Positions 50,609 through 60,716 of a stretch of DNA of 64,000 nucleotides are shown here, piece after piece. Numbering within the stretch: the stretch's first letter is position 1; each line of letters opens with the position of its first letter. Both the position numbers and the translations under genes were made by a program. The notes under the pieces are model-generated. The model was not told the DNA's origin and ran no database searches. It was given only the letters and a program-made list of their open reading frames with translations. The DNA is taken from NCBI GenBank assembly GCA_963667605.2, contig CAXXUZ010000003.1, positions 620,001 through 684,000 on the forward strand, written 5' to 3'. This DNA is from JADLGL01 sp963667605. Its GTDB lineage: Bacteria > Pseudomonadota > Alphaproteobacteria > Rhizobiales > Kaistiaceae.

Positions 50609-52870
50609 ATGAGTGATCAAGAGATCCAACCTGGTGTGATCGTCCTCGGAATGCATCGCTCCGGCATCTCGGCGGTCACTCAACTGCTAGACGCCCTTGG
50701 CATTTTCGTCGGTGAGGATCACGACCTCAAGGAAAAGTCCTGGCAGAACCTGCATGGCTTTTTTGAGCGCCTGGACATTCGCGCAATTTCCAATGCTTTG
50801 CTGGAATCGGCCGAAGCCGATTGGTGGAAGATTCGCACTTTTCGGGCCGATAAAATCCCCCACAATGTCTTGGAGGATCAGGTCTCTGCGTTGCGATCCA
50901 TCCTGACCGAACTTAGCCGGCACGGCCGATGGGTGCTGAAAGAGCCCCGCCTATGCTTTCTGTTGCCTGTCTTCTTGCGCGTGATCGAACGACCTTTGAT
51001 CGTCTTCGTCTATCGCAACCCGGTCGAGGTCGCCAAATCGTTGCGGCGCCGGAACGGCATCCCGACGACGGCTGGCGTGGTTCTTTGGCAGCTGCATAAC
51101 ATCGCCACCCTCCGCGGCTCGAAAGGCCTCGATCGGATCATGCTCAACTATGAGGATCTTGTCGCCAAGCCGGAGGAAACCACGGCCAAGTTGGCCAGCG
51201 CGGTCGCGGATTGGTCGGGAGCAGCGACCACCGATCCGGCCGCCGCAATGGCGACCATCGACCCCGAGCTCCGCCGCGAAAAGGCAGGGGCCGAACTGAC
51301 GGCCTCAATGTTGACCGATGAGCAGCGCGCCCTCTGGGACGCACTGCAGTCCGGAAATGCCGACGAACTGGCATCGTTGTCGGAACGGTCGTCGCAAGTC
51401 TTGAAGGAGTTCGAGCGCGATGAAGCCGACCGGCGCGCCAAGGAGGCGCGCGTTTTGGTGCTCGAACGCGAATTGGAGCGACGTGGCAAGGATCTGAAAA
51501 CACAGCGCGGTCGCGTCGCCGATTTGCGCCAACATCTCAAAGAAGCCGAGGGCGCAGCCGGAACATCTCCTGACAAGACCGCCCCCGGCGCGAACAGCGG
51601 CTCCGTCGAGATGGCATCGACGGCAAGCGCTGCCCAAATTGCTTCGCTTACCAGCCAACTTGCGGCACGGGATCAGGAAATCGAGCAGCTGAGACCCCTG
51701 GCCGAACATAACGAAGATGCTCTCGCCGCTATCCAAGCTGAAAGCAAGGCACTGGTGGAAACCCTGAAAGAACGCGATGGCAGAATCGACGAACTCGGCC
51801 TGCTCGGCGAGGCCAGAGAACGGGAATGGCGGCGGCTTCTGGACGAACGCGATCACCAGATCACGGCACTGACCAAGAAAATGGCTCATCGGGATCTTGA
51901 GATCACCGAATCCCGTGCCGCTGCCGCGGAAGCGCAGGCGGGCAGGGCTGAAGTCGAGCGCCGGCTTGAGTGGATGCTCCGGTCGACCAGCTGGCGCGTA
52001 ACGGCCCCGATAAGGGCGATATCATCGTTCGGCCGTGCCGTCTTCGACCGCCTCCTTCGCAGGCAGGCGCCACCGCCCGCACCACCGCAAGCCCAACCTG
52101 CGGCAAATGTCGATCCACCGCCGGACAGCGATGTCGACATTGCCTCGTTCGCCACTCCGGCGATCCGTCGAGGAACGCGCGGGCTTGAGTCAATTGCCGT
52201 TTTTTCCGCGATCGTCGACGATGATGGTGGGGTGCAGGAACCCAAAGTGATCGATCCCCGGGCGGACTATCTCCTGTTCACCGGTGGCAAGGTCCCCAGC
52301 GGATCGGTTTGGAAGAGCCGGCGTTTTGATTTCATCGAGGCCGACCCAGTCAGAACCTGCCTTTATGTGAAGACACATCCGCACGTCTATTTTCCGGGGC
52401 ATGAGTGGTCGATTTGGGTGGACCGCGATTTGCAAATCGCCGCTCTCCCCGAGGACTTCATCGCCGAAGACAATGAGAATTGCGACGTCATCGCTGGGCG
52501 CCACCCGGATCGTGACTGCGTCTATGACGAATTCACCGAATCCATTGCCGTGAAGCGGGATGATCTCGTGCCCATGCAGGTCCAAATCGAGCGGCTGCGG
52601 GCATCGGGATATCCCGAACATAACGGTTTGATCGCAAGCGGGATCATGCTGTTCCGACACCGGCGGCCGGCCGTCGCCGCGCTTCTCAATGATTGGTGGC
52701 GGCTCATCGACAATGGCAGTCACAATGACCAACTGAGCTTCAACCCAGCGCTGGCTCTGCATCCGGAGATCGTGATGGGTTATCTCGGGGCCAATGGCGC
52801 CGACACGCGTTCCGATCCTCGCGTTGTCCCTTCGACGCAGTCGCGAGCCGACGAGGGAACCGTCACATGA
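50609..52870 (+). CDS. Sulfotransferase/coiled-coil/TOD1-like glycosyltransferase fusion
   Basis: 753 residues. About 1-210 is a sulfotransferase-type P-loop domain: VIVLGMHRSGISAVTQLLDALG (PAPS-binding loop) and LIVFVYRNPVEVAKSLRRR (3'-phosphate motif). About 230-450 is a charged coiled coil. WMLRSTSWRVTAPIRAI near 467 is a linker often found between coiled coil and glycosyltransferase in LPS-related proteins. About 530-740 matches the TOD1/MUCI70 (DUF616) glycosyltransferase: YLLFTGGKVPSGSVW, RTCLYVKTHPHVYFPGHEWSIWVDRDLQI, CDVIAGRHPDRDCVYDE and SHNDQLSFNPAL. The next gene overlaps by 4 bases. Confidence 0.82.
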   Translation: MSDQEIQPGVIVLGMHRSGISAVTQLLDALGIFVGEDHDLKEKSWQNLHGFFERLDIRAISNALLESAEADWWKIRTFRADKIPHNVLEDQVSALRSILTELSRHGRWVLKEPRLCFLLPVFLRVIERPLIVFVYRNPVEVAKSLRRRNGIPTTAGVVLWQLHNIATLRGSKGLDRIMLNYEDLVAKPEETTAKLASAVADWSGAATTDPAAAMATIDPELRREKAGAELTASMLTDEQRALWDALQSGNADELASLSERSSQVLKEFERDEADRRAKEARVLVLERELERRGKDLKTQRGRVADLRQHLKEAEGAAGTSPDKTAPGANSGSVEMASTASAAQIASLTSQLAARDQEIEQLRPLAEHNEDALAAIQAESKALVETLKERDGRIDELGLLGEAREREWRRLLDERDHQITALTKKMAHRDLEITESRAAAAEAQAGRAEVERRLEWMLRSTSWRVTAPIRAISSFGRAVFDRLLRRQAPPPAPPQAQPAANVDPPPDSDVDIASFATPAIRRGTRGLESIAVFSAIVDDDGGVQEPKVIDPRADYLLFTGGKVPSGSVWKSRRFDFIEADPVRTCLYVKTHPHVYFPGHEWSIWVDRDLQIAALPEDFIAEDNENCDVIAGRHPDRDCVYDEFTESIAVKRDDLVPMQVQIERLRASGYPEHNGLIASGIMLFRHRRPAVAALLNDWWRLIDNGSHNDQLSFNPALALHPEIVMGYLGANGADTRSDPRVVPSTQSRADEGTVT

Positions 52871-53887
52871 TGACTGCGTCCGGTGGGCTGCAGCCATCGC
52901 GCCGCGGCGGTCGAGCACCGCCCGTTGAGATCATAATTTATGGGCGGGGCGCTCTATCAGAACTTAAGGTCAGCCTGAGATCGCTCAAGGCGCTGGACTA
53001 CCGCGCACCTCTCAAGATCACATTGGCCTTTGACGCATCGGCAGACGGAATCAAACGTCGGTTGGCCGATCTTGCCGAAAAGGAGTCGCTGGAGCTCCAT
53101 CAGGAGGAGGAACCTGCCGGCTTCGCTCGCACTATCAATGGGGCTCTCGAGCGACGTCAGCGCAGCGAATTCACCGTTCTGATGGCCGCCGCGTCACTGT
53201 CCCGCCCCGTTGGCTCGATCACCTAATCGAGCCGGCTCGCGCCAACGCCGATGTCGGCCTGGTCGGGCCGATGTTTCGCAGCCTGGCAATCTCTGCCGAA
53301 GACCATGACGCCGATCGGAAAATGGCCGTTCAACCGCTTGCCGAAAGGGATGAAGCTCGCCGATTTCGAGCAGCTGCTGCCGAAGACCATGACGCCGATC
53401 GGAAAATGGCCGTTCAACCGCTTGGAAAGGGATGAAGCTCGCCGATTTCGAGCAGCTGCTGGAAGAATTTTGGAATGACGATCCGATTTGGCCACTGGTA
53501 CCGCTGCTGGACGGATTTTGCCTGGCGATTCGTGAATCCGTGTTCGAAAGGATCGATCTGCTCGACGAGCAACTCGATTGGACTTCTGGCGGCGATGTCG
53601 ATTTCTGTTTCCGGGCCAGTGGCGCCGGCTTCGGCCTAGTCGTGGCCAGTGACACGGCCGCGTATCGCAACGCTATGCCACGCGGCGACGCCGCCGCCAG
53701 CGATCGCAAGGCGCGTCTGCCCGATTTGCTTGTGAGCCGATATGACAGGGATCGTTTGGACCGCGCGAGTCAAACTCTGCAGAACAATCCGATTTTGCAG
53801 CGCCTGCGTGATCGGGTGGCCGAGATAGCCGCTCGCGAGAGGAAATTCCCGCACCAAAGGATCGAACGAACCACCGCCGAGCGATGA
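52867..53887 (+). pseudogene. GT2-family glycosyltransferase, multiply frameshifted
   Basis: First frame: VEIIIYGRGALSELKVSLRSLKALDYRAPLKITLAFD, the GT2 start, to RSEFTVLMAAA. Near 53192 the frame breaks; the next frame gives VTVPPRWLDHLIEPARANADVGLVGPMFRS. A duplicated block (53293-53458) follows, then the last frame LVPLLDGFCLAIRESVFERIDLLDE and WTSGGDVDFCFRASGAGFG to 53887. At least two indels. As written no full enzyme is made. Confidence 0.78.
53293..53458. repeat. 84/82-bp tandem duplication inside the GT2 gene
   Basis: Copy 1 at 53293-53376, copy 2 at 53377-53458. They are identical except that copy 2 lacks 2 bases (CTTGCCGAAAGG versus CTTGGAAAGG). Confidence 0.92.
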
Positions 53888-54167
53888 CTAGCTACAGGCA
53901 ATCCGCAAGCCTCGGTCGCAGTGGAACCAGGATGGCCTTTCGCCCGGCAAGTAGCCGATCCGTCGCCAGGCTTCAGCAAGATGGATAAGTCAAAGCCAGG
54001 CCGGGCTAAGATGCTTTCGGGCCGCAAATTTTGGTCTCACCCGTGCGCCGGATCGACTTTTCGACCAATCGCGTCGAGGCGCGACTTGCGCTTCGACCGC
54101 CGGATTCCCTAAATGGCCGCGGGTTCGACCTGTCGAACCCAGCAATCGGGGGTCATGGTTTCAATCA

Positions 54168-55316
54168 ATGAGTGCAATCGAGAAAGTCGAAGCCAATCCG
54201 GCCGCACCGGATCCGTCGGCACAATTGGCCGCCACCGTCGAATCCCTCCGATCTGGGAGCGACTTCAAGAACTATCTTCGCGCCAGGGATGCGGTCCTGC
54301 GCTGCCTGGGCGAAATGGACAGAACAGGCGCTGAACCGAGCTCGTATTGGCGCGCTGAACTTGGCGGCTTTAGTTATCTCCTTGATGCCTCGCCGCTAAT
54401 CGTCGAGAAGCTGCGCGAGCATTGCCACCACGTCACTGGAGATGCGTCCTATCGATACCGCGACCATCACGCCATTCTCGCCGAGCAATTCGAAAAGAAG
54501 CTCGGGCGCCTCGGCAAGATGGATCGGTCCAAACTCTTTGTTCCTGAGTCCACAATCCTAGGTGGCTTCGGGCATCTTATCGACGGCCAGCTGATAAATA
54601 TCGACACTCTGAAATTTTACGAATGCCTGATTGCCATAGATCGAGCAGGCTTTTTGGATCAGCTCAAGAGCGACCCCGCGCGCAAGGAAGTCTGGCTTGA
54701 GATCGGTGCCGGTTGGGGCGGCTTCGGCAACGCGGTCAAGACACGTTTCCCCGACACTACGTACGTGATCGTCGACCTTCCGCAGACCATACTATTTTCG
54801 GCGACCTATTTGCTGTCGGCATTTCCCGCAGCGAAGATGGCTATCTACCCCGAGGTCTCAGCCGCCGAGATATCTCGCAATCTGCGAGACTACGACTTCG
54901 TTTTCATCCCGCATTTTCTCTTTCCCGATATCAGCTTCGACCTCGACCTTGCACTCAACATGGTCTCTTTCCAGGAAATGACCACCGAGCAGGTCACCAA
55001 TTATGTTCGGCGCCTTGCCGAGATCGGTTGTCGGCGGCTTTTCAGCCTCAACCGCGATCGATCGAGCTACAATAGCGAGCTCTCGGCAGTGACCGACCTG
55101 ATCGATCAGAACTTTGCTCCCACGCGCAGGATCGAAATGCTCCCCTATTCCTACGCGTCGGTGACCCAGCCAAAGATTCCACGCCCTCAACCGACATTGC
55201 GCAATCTTCTGGCCCAGCGTCTGTTCGGCGCCAAACCGCCACCAATTCCGAAAACAATGCCGAGGGCCGAACATGCGGGCCATTATCGGCATCTGGTGGC
55301 TGAAAGAGACGCCTGA
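54168..55316 (+). CDS. Putative sugar O-methyltransferase
   Basis: 382 residues. A helical N-terminal half is followed by the SAM-binding motif VWLEIGAGWGGFGNAVKTRFPDTTYVIVDLPQTILFSATYLL near residue 185, the pattern of the putative sugar O-methyltransferase family found in polysaccharide loci. Then NMVSFQEMTTEQVTNYVRRLAE near 265 and RRLFSLNRD near 292. Probably methylates a hydroxyl of the glycan made here. No signal peptide. Confidence 0.82.
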   Translation: MSAIEKVEANPAAPDPSAQLAATVESLRSGSDFKNYLRARDAVLRCLGEMDRTGAEPSSYWRAELGGFSYLLDASPLIVEKLREHCHHVTGDASYRYRDHHAILAEQFEKKLGRLGKMDRSKLFVPESTILGGFGHLIDGQLINIDTLKFYECLIAIDRAGFLDQLKSDPARKEVWLEIGAGWGGFGNAVKTRFPDTTYVIVDLPQTILFSATYLLSAFPAAKMAIYPEVSAAEISRNLRDYDFVFIPHFLFPDISFDLDLALNMVSFQEMTTEQVTNYVRRLAEIGCRRLFSLNRDRSSYNSELSAVTDLIDQNFAPTRRIEMLPYSYASVTQPKIPRPQPTLRNLLAQRLFGAKPPPIPKTMPRAEHAGHYRHLVAERDA

Positions 55317-55422
55317 GTGGGGGCCGGCGGAAGCGTGCCTCTGGCCAGCGGGCTGATAACCTCACGGCAGACGAGGCCGTGCGGGCGGGGGCACACGACC
55401 TGACGAGCGGCCTAGGCGACCA

Positions 55423-56949
55423 ATGAAATATCTCATCGTCCTCAATCACGCGCTCTACCTCCGGAACTATGGGGCGGTCTTGCTTGCCTTGGCCGAGAGC
55501 GGCAATCAGGTCGATATCGCCTTCACCGCGCCGCGACCCGGAGATGACGACATCTTTCGTCGGGTCTTTTCAGGCCGAGCGAGCGTTCGGTTGCTCGATG
55601 CTCCGACCCGGGTTGGCTGGTGGTGGGCGGCGATCGACCCAATTCGGGCATTGCGGGACTATCTCCACTATCTGCAGCCGGCCTTCGACAACGCACCCCG
55701 GCTGGTGGAGCGGGCGTCGCGGCGGGTGCCACGCTGGTTCCGCTCGACCGTCGGCCGCCGCGGTGGCTCGGTCCGTCGTCGCCGGTTGTTCGATGCGCCG
55801 CTGGCCGCGTTGGAGAAGGCTATCCCGGCCGATCCCGGCATCGCCGCGTGGCTGGAGCGCTATCCGGCGGATGCCATTCTGCTCAGCCCGTTGATCGAAT
55901 TCAGCTATGAGCAGCTCCACATCCTGAAGGCCGCCAAAGCTCGGGCCATACCTACCGGCCATCTGGTGGCAAGCTGGGACAACCTCTCGAACAAGGGTCG
56001 AATCCAGATACCGACGGACATCTGCCTGGTTTGGAACCGCTTCCAGGCAAAGGAGGCAGCTGAACTCCATGATCTTCCCGAAGACCACATCGCCGTCACC
56101 GGGGCCCAGCTCTACGATCACTGGTTCGCGATGACCCCGCGCGATGATCGCGAAGCCTATTGCGCAACTCTCGGGCTTGATCCCGCTCTGCCAATCATAC
56201 TGTACGCCTGCTCCTCGCCGTTCATCTGCCCGGACGAAGTAGGCTTCGTGCAGCGCTGGCTTCAGGCGTTGCGGAATAGCGACGATCCGGTGGTCCGGAC
56301 CGCGCAGATTGTGCTGCGGCCGCATCCCGCCCACGCCAAGCAATGGCGACAGGTCGATCTCTCGACATTAGGGCCGGTGGTAATTTCTCCGGCAACGGGC
56401 GCTGCGCCGATCGAGGAAGCGGAGCGGCAGTTCTTGTTCGATACTTTGAGCCATGCCGCAACCGTGGTTGGCATCAACACCAGCGTTTTTCTCGAAGCGG
56501 GAATTGTCGGCCGGCGTTGCCTAACTGTAGCCACAACGGAATTCGAAGGCTCCCAGACCGGAACCATTCACTTCGGTTATTTGGTCGAGGGCGGTCTTAT
56601 TGAAGTTGGGCCGGATTTGCCCGAACACGTCGCAGTCCTGGGCGCGGCATTGCAAAGCGAGGGCCCGTCCGACAAGGCCGTTGAGTTTGTCAAAGAATTC
56701 TTGCGACCGCATGGCAGAGCCGAGCCAGCGGTGCCCATCGCCCAGGCGGCGATCGAGGGGCTGGCGAACATGACCGTCGCCCCTGAGCGACCAACTCTAA
56801 TGTCGCCCGTTATTCGGGCGCTTCTGTTCCCCGTGGCGGCGCTCTATCTCAGGCCTCGCTACCTTGCTCGCCTAGCAAAACGACCGGGAGCGGTCCAAAA
56901 TGACGGCCCTTCATCCTCGGTCCGAATCTCACGCCAGAGCCGCCTATGA
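55423..56949 (+). CDS. GT-B-like polysaccharide biosynthesis protein, paralogue 1
   Basis: 508 residues, first of three related proteins in this locus. It starts MKYLIVLNHALYLRNYGAVLLALAESG, an N-terminal Rossmann half. The C-terminal half has SWDNLSNKGRIQIPTDICLVWNRFQAKEAAELH near residue 185, VTGAQLYDHWFAM, QIVLRPHPAHAKQWR near 297 and VVGINTSVFLEAGIVGRRCLTV near 347, resembling CDP-glycerol glycerophosphotransferase/GT-B enzymes. The exact donor is unknown. The stop overlaps the next start by 4 bases. Confidence 0.7.
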   Translation: MKYLIVLNHALYLRNYGAVLLALAESGNQVDIAFTAPRPGDDDIFRRVFSGRASVRLLDAPTRVGWWWAAIDPIRALRDYLHYLQPAFDNAPRLVERASRRVPRWFRSTVGRRGGSVRRRRLFDAPLAALEKAIPADPGIAAWLERYPADAILLSPLIEFSYEQLHILKAAKARAIPTGHLVASWDNLSNKGRIQIPTDICLVWNRFQAKEAAELHDLPEDHIAVTGAQLYDHWFAMTPRDDREAYCATLGLDPALPIILYACSSPFICPDEVGFVQRWLQALRNSDDPVVRTAQIVLRPHPAHAKQWRQVDLSTLGPVVISPATGAAPIEEAERQFLFDTLSHAATVVGINTSVFLEAGIVGRRCLTVATTEFEGSQTGTIHFGYLVEGGLIEVGPDLPEHVAVLGAALQSEGPSDKAVEFVKEFLRPHGRAEPAVPIAQAAIEGLANMTVAPERPTLMSPVIRALLFPVAALYLRPRYLARLAKRPGAVQNDGPSSSVRISRQSRL

Positions 56950-58487
56950 GCGTGCCCGCGGGGACAATCCTCTTCCTGCTTCGGAACCTCTATTATCTGC
57001 GAAATTTCGAGGCGCCGATTCGCCTTCTCGCCCAGCGCGGCCACCGGCTGGTGATCCTTTCCGACCCGGCGAAGCAATTGCCGCAGGAGATCAGGCGACA
57101 GGCCGACGCATTGAAGGCCGATCACCCGGATACAATTATCTTCGCCGAAGCACATGGCCGCAAGGATTTCCGCCGCCGGCTCGCCGACGAGATCCACACC
57201 GGTCGCGACATTCTACGCTACTACACCCCCCAATTCCGACCGGCCGCGAAGCTCCGCCGTCGCGCCGCCACCAAGGCAACGCCGCTGGCGAGGATCGCCT
57301 ACGACCGCAACGCCTATTGGAATAGCGAGCGAAACCTGCGCGCCGACCGCCGGCTGGAAAGATGGGATGCCGCCCTGCCGGCTGATCGCTCGATTGTCGC
57401 GCGGATCGGCGAAATCGCCCCCGATCTCCTAGTCGTCACACCTTTGGTCGACCTCCGCACCGACCAGATCGATTGGGTTCGCGCTGCCCGAGCGCTCCAG
57501 ATTCCGACCGTGTTGGCGGTGGCCAGCTGGGACAATCTCACCAGCAAATCGCGGATTCAGGCGCCGATCGACTGCGTTTTGGTGTGGAACGAAATTCAAC
57601 GCAAGGAAGCCATCGATCTGCACGGCATCGCCGCCGAGACTATCCTCGTCACCGGTGCCCAACTCTATGATGAATGGTTCGAACGCTCCCCAACACAGGA
57701 TCGACGCGCCTTTTGCGAGGTTCATCGATTCGACCCCGATCGTCGGATCATCCTATATGTCGGTTCATCGGCCTCGATCACCAAAGACGAACCACACTTT
57801 ATCCGTCGATGGCTGACCGCAATCCGTGCATCGGCCGATCCGGAACTAGCCGCCGCCAACGTCCTGATCCGGCCCCACCCGATGAATTTTGTCCGCTATG
57901 ACGCCCTCGACCTAGCCGATCTGGGGCCAGTCGCCGTAGCGCCGCTGCATGGCGGCCTGCCGGTAACGGAGGAAGCTCGGGCGACCTATTTTGATACGCT
58001 TTTCCACTGCGACCTCGTGGTCGGCCTCAATACCAGCGCCTTGGTCGAAGCGTCGATCCTAGGCAAGAGCTGCTTCACCATCGGTGACCCCGACCATCAA
58101 GGCGGTCAACAGGAAACACTGCACTATCACTACCTGACGGCAGCGTGCGTTCTCCACGAAACCCCGGACCTTGATCTGCATACGGCCGATCTTGCCGCAA
58201 CCCTTCGCGGCGGCGTTCGCGGCAATGATGCAGCCGCCGACTTTGTCAACGAATTCATCCGACCCCACGGCCCCAAAGTGGCTGCGACACCGATCTTCGT
58301 CGACGCGATCGAAGCGTCGATCGGCCGGCAGGTGGCAGCACCGAAGCCGGAGGTAGCTCCCCTCAGCCGCTTTATGCTGGACGCCGCGGCGTTGGCGAGT
58401 CTGGCCCTGTTCGGTGGTTGGCATGCTTTCCGGCGGATTGGCCGGGCCAAAAAACGTGAAATGGGGGCCGATCTCGAACCGCGCTAG
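56946..58487 (+). CDS. GT-B-like polysaccharide biosynthesis protein, paralogue 2
   Basis: 513 residues, same family as its upstream neighbour: ILFLLRNLYYLRNFEAPIRLLAQRGH at the start, ASWDNLTSKSRIQAPIDCVLVWNEIQRKEAIDLHG near residue 197, VTGAQLYDEWFERSP, NVLIRPHPMNFVRY near 305 and VVGLNTSALVEASILGKSCFTIGD near 350. A C-terminal helix (LDAAALASLALFGGWHAF) may touch the membrane. The end overlaps the convergent sulfotransferase by 4 bases. Confidence 0.7.
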   Translation: MSVPAGTILFLLRNLYYLRNFEAPIRLLAQRGHRLVILSDPAKQLPQEIRRQADALKADHPDTIIFAEAHGRKDFRRRLADEIHTGRDILRYYTPQFRPAAKLRRRAATKATPLARIAYDRNAYWNSERNLRADRRLERWDAALPADRSIVARIGEIAPDLLVVTPLVDLRTDQIDWVRAARALQIPTVLAVASWDNLTSKSRIQAPIDCVLVWNEIQRKEAIDLHGIAAETILVTGAQLYDEWFERSPTQDRRAFCEVHRFDPDRRIILYVGSSASITKDEPHFIRRWLTAIRASADPELAAANVLIRPHPMNFVRYDALDLADLGPVAVAPLHGGLPVTEEARATYFDTLFHCDLVVGLNTSALVEASILGKSCFTIGDPDHQGGQQETLHYHYLTAACVLHETPDLDLHTADLAATLRGGVRGNDAAADFVNEFIRPHGPKVAATPIFVDAIEASIGRQVAAPKPEVAPLSRFMLDAAALASLALFGGWHAFRRIGRAKKREMGADLEPR

Positions 58488-59754
58488 TCGGTCTGCTTGA
58501 GGTAGCGCCGCAGCACGGGAATATCAGCGCGCGCCATGACCCGGGTCATGAAGTCCACGTCATCCGCCGAAACCTCGTCGACAAACCCGCCCACCTTGCC
58601 GCGCCGTATTCGACGGGCGGACGGTGCGGTCGGTTTGCCGCGACCGCTTTGAGCGTCGCGCTCTGCGGATTGCAGCCGCGAGAAAGACCCCGCCTCCACC
58701 GCTTTGTCGACAAACTCGTCGATCAGCTCGGAGACCCCCAATGTCGACAGCAAGCGGCCGAGCGTTTGGTGTGGCTTTGAGACGAAGTCCTCATAGAAGA
58801 ATACCGGCGCGCCGCTTTCTTTGGCCCATCTCGCCCAGCCGGAAAAGTAGCCAAGGAGATGGCGAATCCCCAGATAGTCGGAGCGGATGAACTCACCGAT
58901 CTCGATGTCGGTCGTCAATCGCGGTTTCAACCGATGGGCGCCGAACACGCCCTTGTTCTTGTCCACAATGTGGTGGTAGTGGCTGACCAGAATGTCGCGT
59001 GGATCGCGGACCAGAAATATTTTCCGATCGGTCCCCGGTGCCCCCAGCGTCTTAGGCGCAAAATAGGGGTAGCCGAGCGAATCGAGGTGTATGAATCGGA
59101 TCAGAGGCGCTCAACGCGCGCCGGTTCGCCGCTTAGCCACCTCGGCGAGATAACCCCGCCGTGTGCCTCCGGCGCCAAGGTCCACAGACCGCCCTCTCCG
59201 GTGATTCCGTCGTGGAGTTCAGAGAAGCCGAGATAGCCCGCAATGTATCTACTAACCAGATAGGCAAGCCATGTCTTGCCGGATTTCGGATATGAGATGA
59301 TCGTCGCGTCCGCCGCGGCTTCGAGGAAAACGCCCGGCTCGATATCGGAGCGAATGCCGGTATCGGGATCGAGCGACGCCGCAATATAGTCCATTCGGGC
59401 TTCGCCGCTGAGCCGCGGCTGCCAAGTAAACGCCCCAGGGCCGACCATATTGGTGCCGGGATCGGTCAGCGATGCATCTTCCGGGATCGCTCTTTTCGGC
59501 AGCTTCATTCGCACTTGCGGCGCGACATAGGTCTCGCCGTCGCGGCCAGTCGTAACCGGATCGGCCGCGAAACAGGCGCTTAGGCTTTTGTCGAGCCAAG
59601 GGCTCCGGCGGTCTTGTGAGAAAGCGTTGGCGGCGATCTTGCGCGCCTCACCCTCGGAGGCCGCGTGAATCGCCGCGACCCCGACATGGCTCGAATCACG
59701 CCATTCTTGGCGATCGCGTGGTGCAATCGGCACGAGGAAATAGAGCGATCTCAT
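58484..59754 (-). pseudogene. Sulfotransferase, one frameshift
   Basis: First frame (59754 to 59101) has the PAPS loop ATIISYPKSGKTWLAYLVSRY near residue 147, preceded by a 130-residue region (MVGPGAFTWQPRLSGEARMDYI). Near 59101-59125 it shifts; the next frame continues IRFIHLDSLGYPYFAPKTLG, DRKIFLVRDPRDILVSHYHHIV (3'-phosphate motif), APVFFYEDFVSKP and ends at 58484. Joined, it is a sulfotransferase (PF00685 type) of about 420 residues. Likely sulfates the glycan, if the indel is an error or is corrected. Confidence 0.78.
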
Positions 59755-59864
59755 TGACTCATTGGCTGACCGGATTGCCCATCACAACCGGCGACTATCG
59801 AGCATGCTGTCACTTGGCGCAACGCGTAACTGCCAGCGTCGAACGGGTGAACATAGCTCGAGGC

Positions 59865-60716
59865 TCAAGCGACGTCAGAAAGATACGATTCCGCTCGCGT
59901 GAAAAAGGTGAGGCAGAGCGCTGCAATCAACGATATTTGGACCACGCTGACCAACAGCCAGACCGGCTCAAATGAACCAAAGCCAGTCAGCGCCCAGCGC
60001 GAGGTTTCGATGACACCGGTCATCGGGTTGAAGGCGATGAATAGCCATTGAAGATGCTCTGGCACACTCGACAACGGATAGATCACCGGAGTGATAAACA
60101 TCGTCATTTGCATCACATAGGCAATCGAAAAAATAATATCTCGCATCAGCAGCGCGATCACCGAGACGACCATGCCGACCGACATGGCAAAGATCAGGCT
60201 TAGCGCGAGACCTACGGGGAAAAGCAGCAATTGCCATGACATGCTGATATAGAACGTATCCAGCGTAAAATAATAATATCCGGCCAACACAAGAATTGCG
60301 ACGATAGTAACGGCAAGTTCGACCAGCGGAACTCCGATCGAGGCGAGCGGAATCAGTAGTTTTGGTAGGTACATCTTCTTCATAACGCTCCGCATCCACA
60401 TCATGGTTCGAGACATGAACCTGACGGTGCTTTGGAAGAGGTGCCAACAGATGTAGCCCGATAGAAAGAACATCCCGTATGGAAGATCGCCGGTCTCGAT
60501 TTCAATGAATAAAGTAAAGGTGATAACCGCAATTACGACCGGAATCAGCGGCCGCAAGATAAGCCACCAATAGCTGAGCAGAGTGTTGCGGAACTTCCGC
60601 ATCGTGATTTCCTTGAACAGTATCGGGTAGTAATGCCGATATTGCCAAGCGGCTCTGACCCTGCCGCGCAGCGAGGCGGGCCTTGCTTCAATGACGAGTA
60701 CTTCTTCCTCGCTCAC
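59865..60716 (-). CDS. wzm: Polysaccharide ABC exporter permease (Wzm type)
   Basis: 283 residues, six membrane segments: about 52-72 (LRPLIPVVIAVITFTLFIEI), 80-98, 120-145, 152-180, 190-215 and 255-275. N-terminal YRHYYPILFKEITMRKFRNTLLSYWWLILRPL is the family start; the FNPMTGVIETSRWAL motif is near 232. Belongs to the Wzm/KpsM/TagG group that moves glycans across the inner membrane. Its ATG overlaps the wzt stop by 4 bases. Confidence 0.92.
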   Translation of the reverse strand: MSEEEVLVIEARPASLRGRVRAAWQYRHYYPILFKEITMRKFRNTLLSYWWLILRPLIPVVIAVITFTLFIEIETGDLPYGMFFLSGYICWHLFQSTVRFMSRTMMWMRSVMKKMYLPKLLIPLASIGVPLVELAVTIVAILVLAGYYYFTLDTFYISMSWQLLLFPVGLALSLIFAMSVGMVVSVIALLMRDIIFSIAYVMQMTMFITPVIYPLSSVPEHLQWLFIAFNPMTGVIETSRWALTGFGSFEPVWLLVSVVQISLIAALCLTFFTRAESYLSDVA

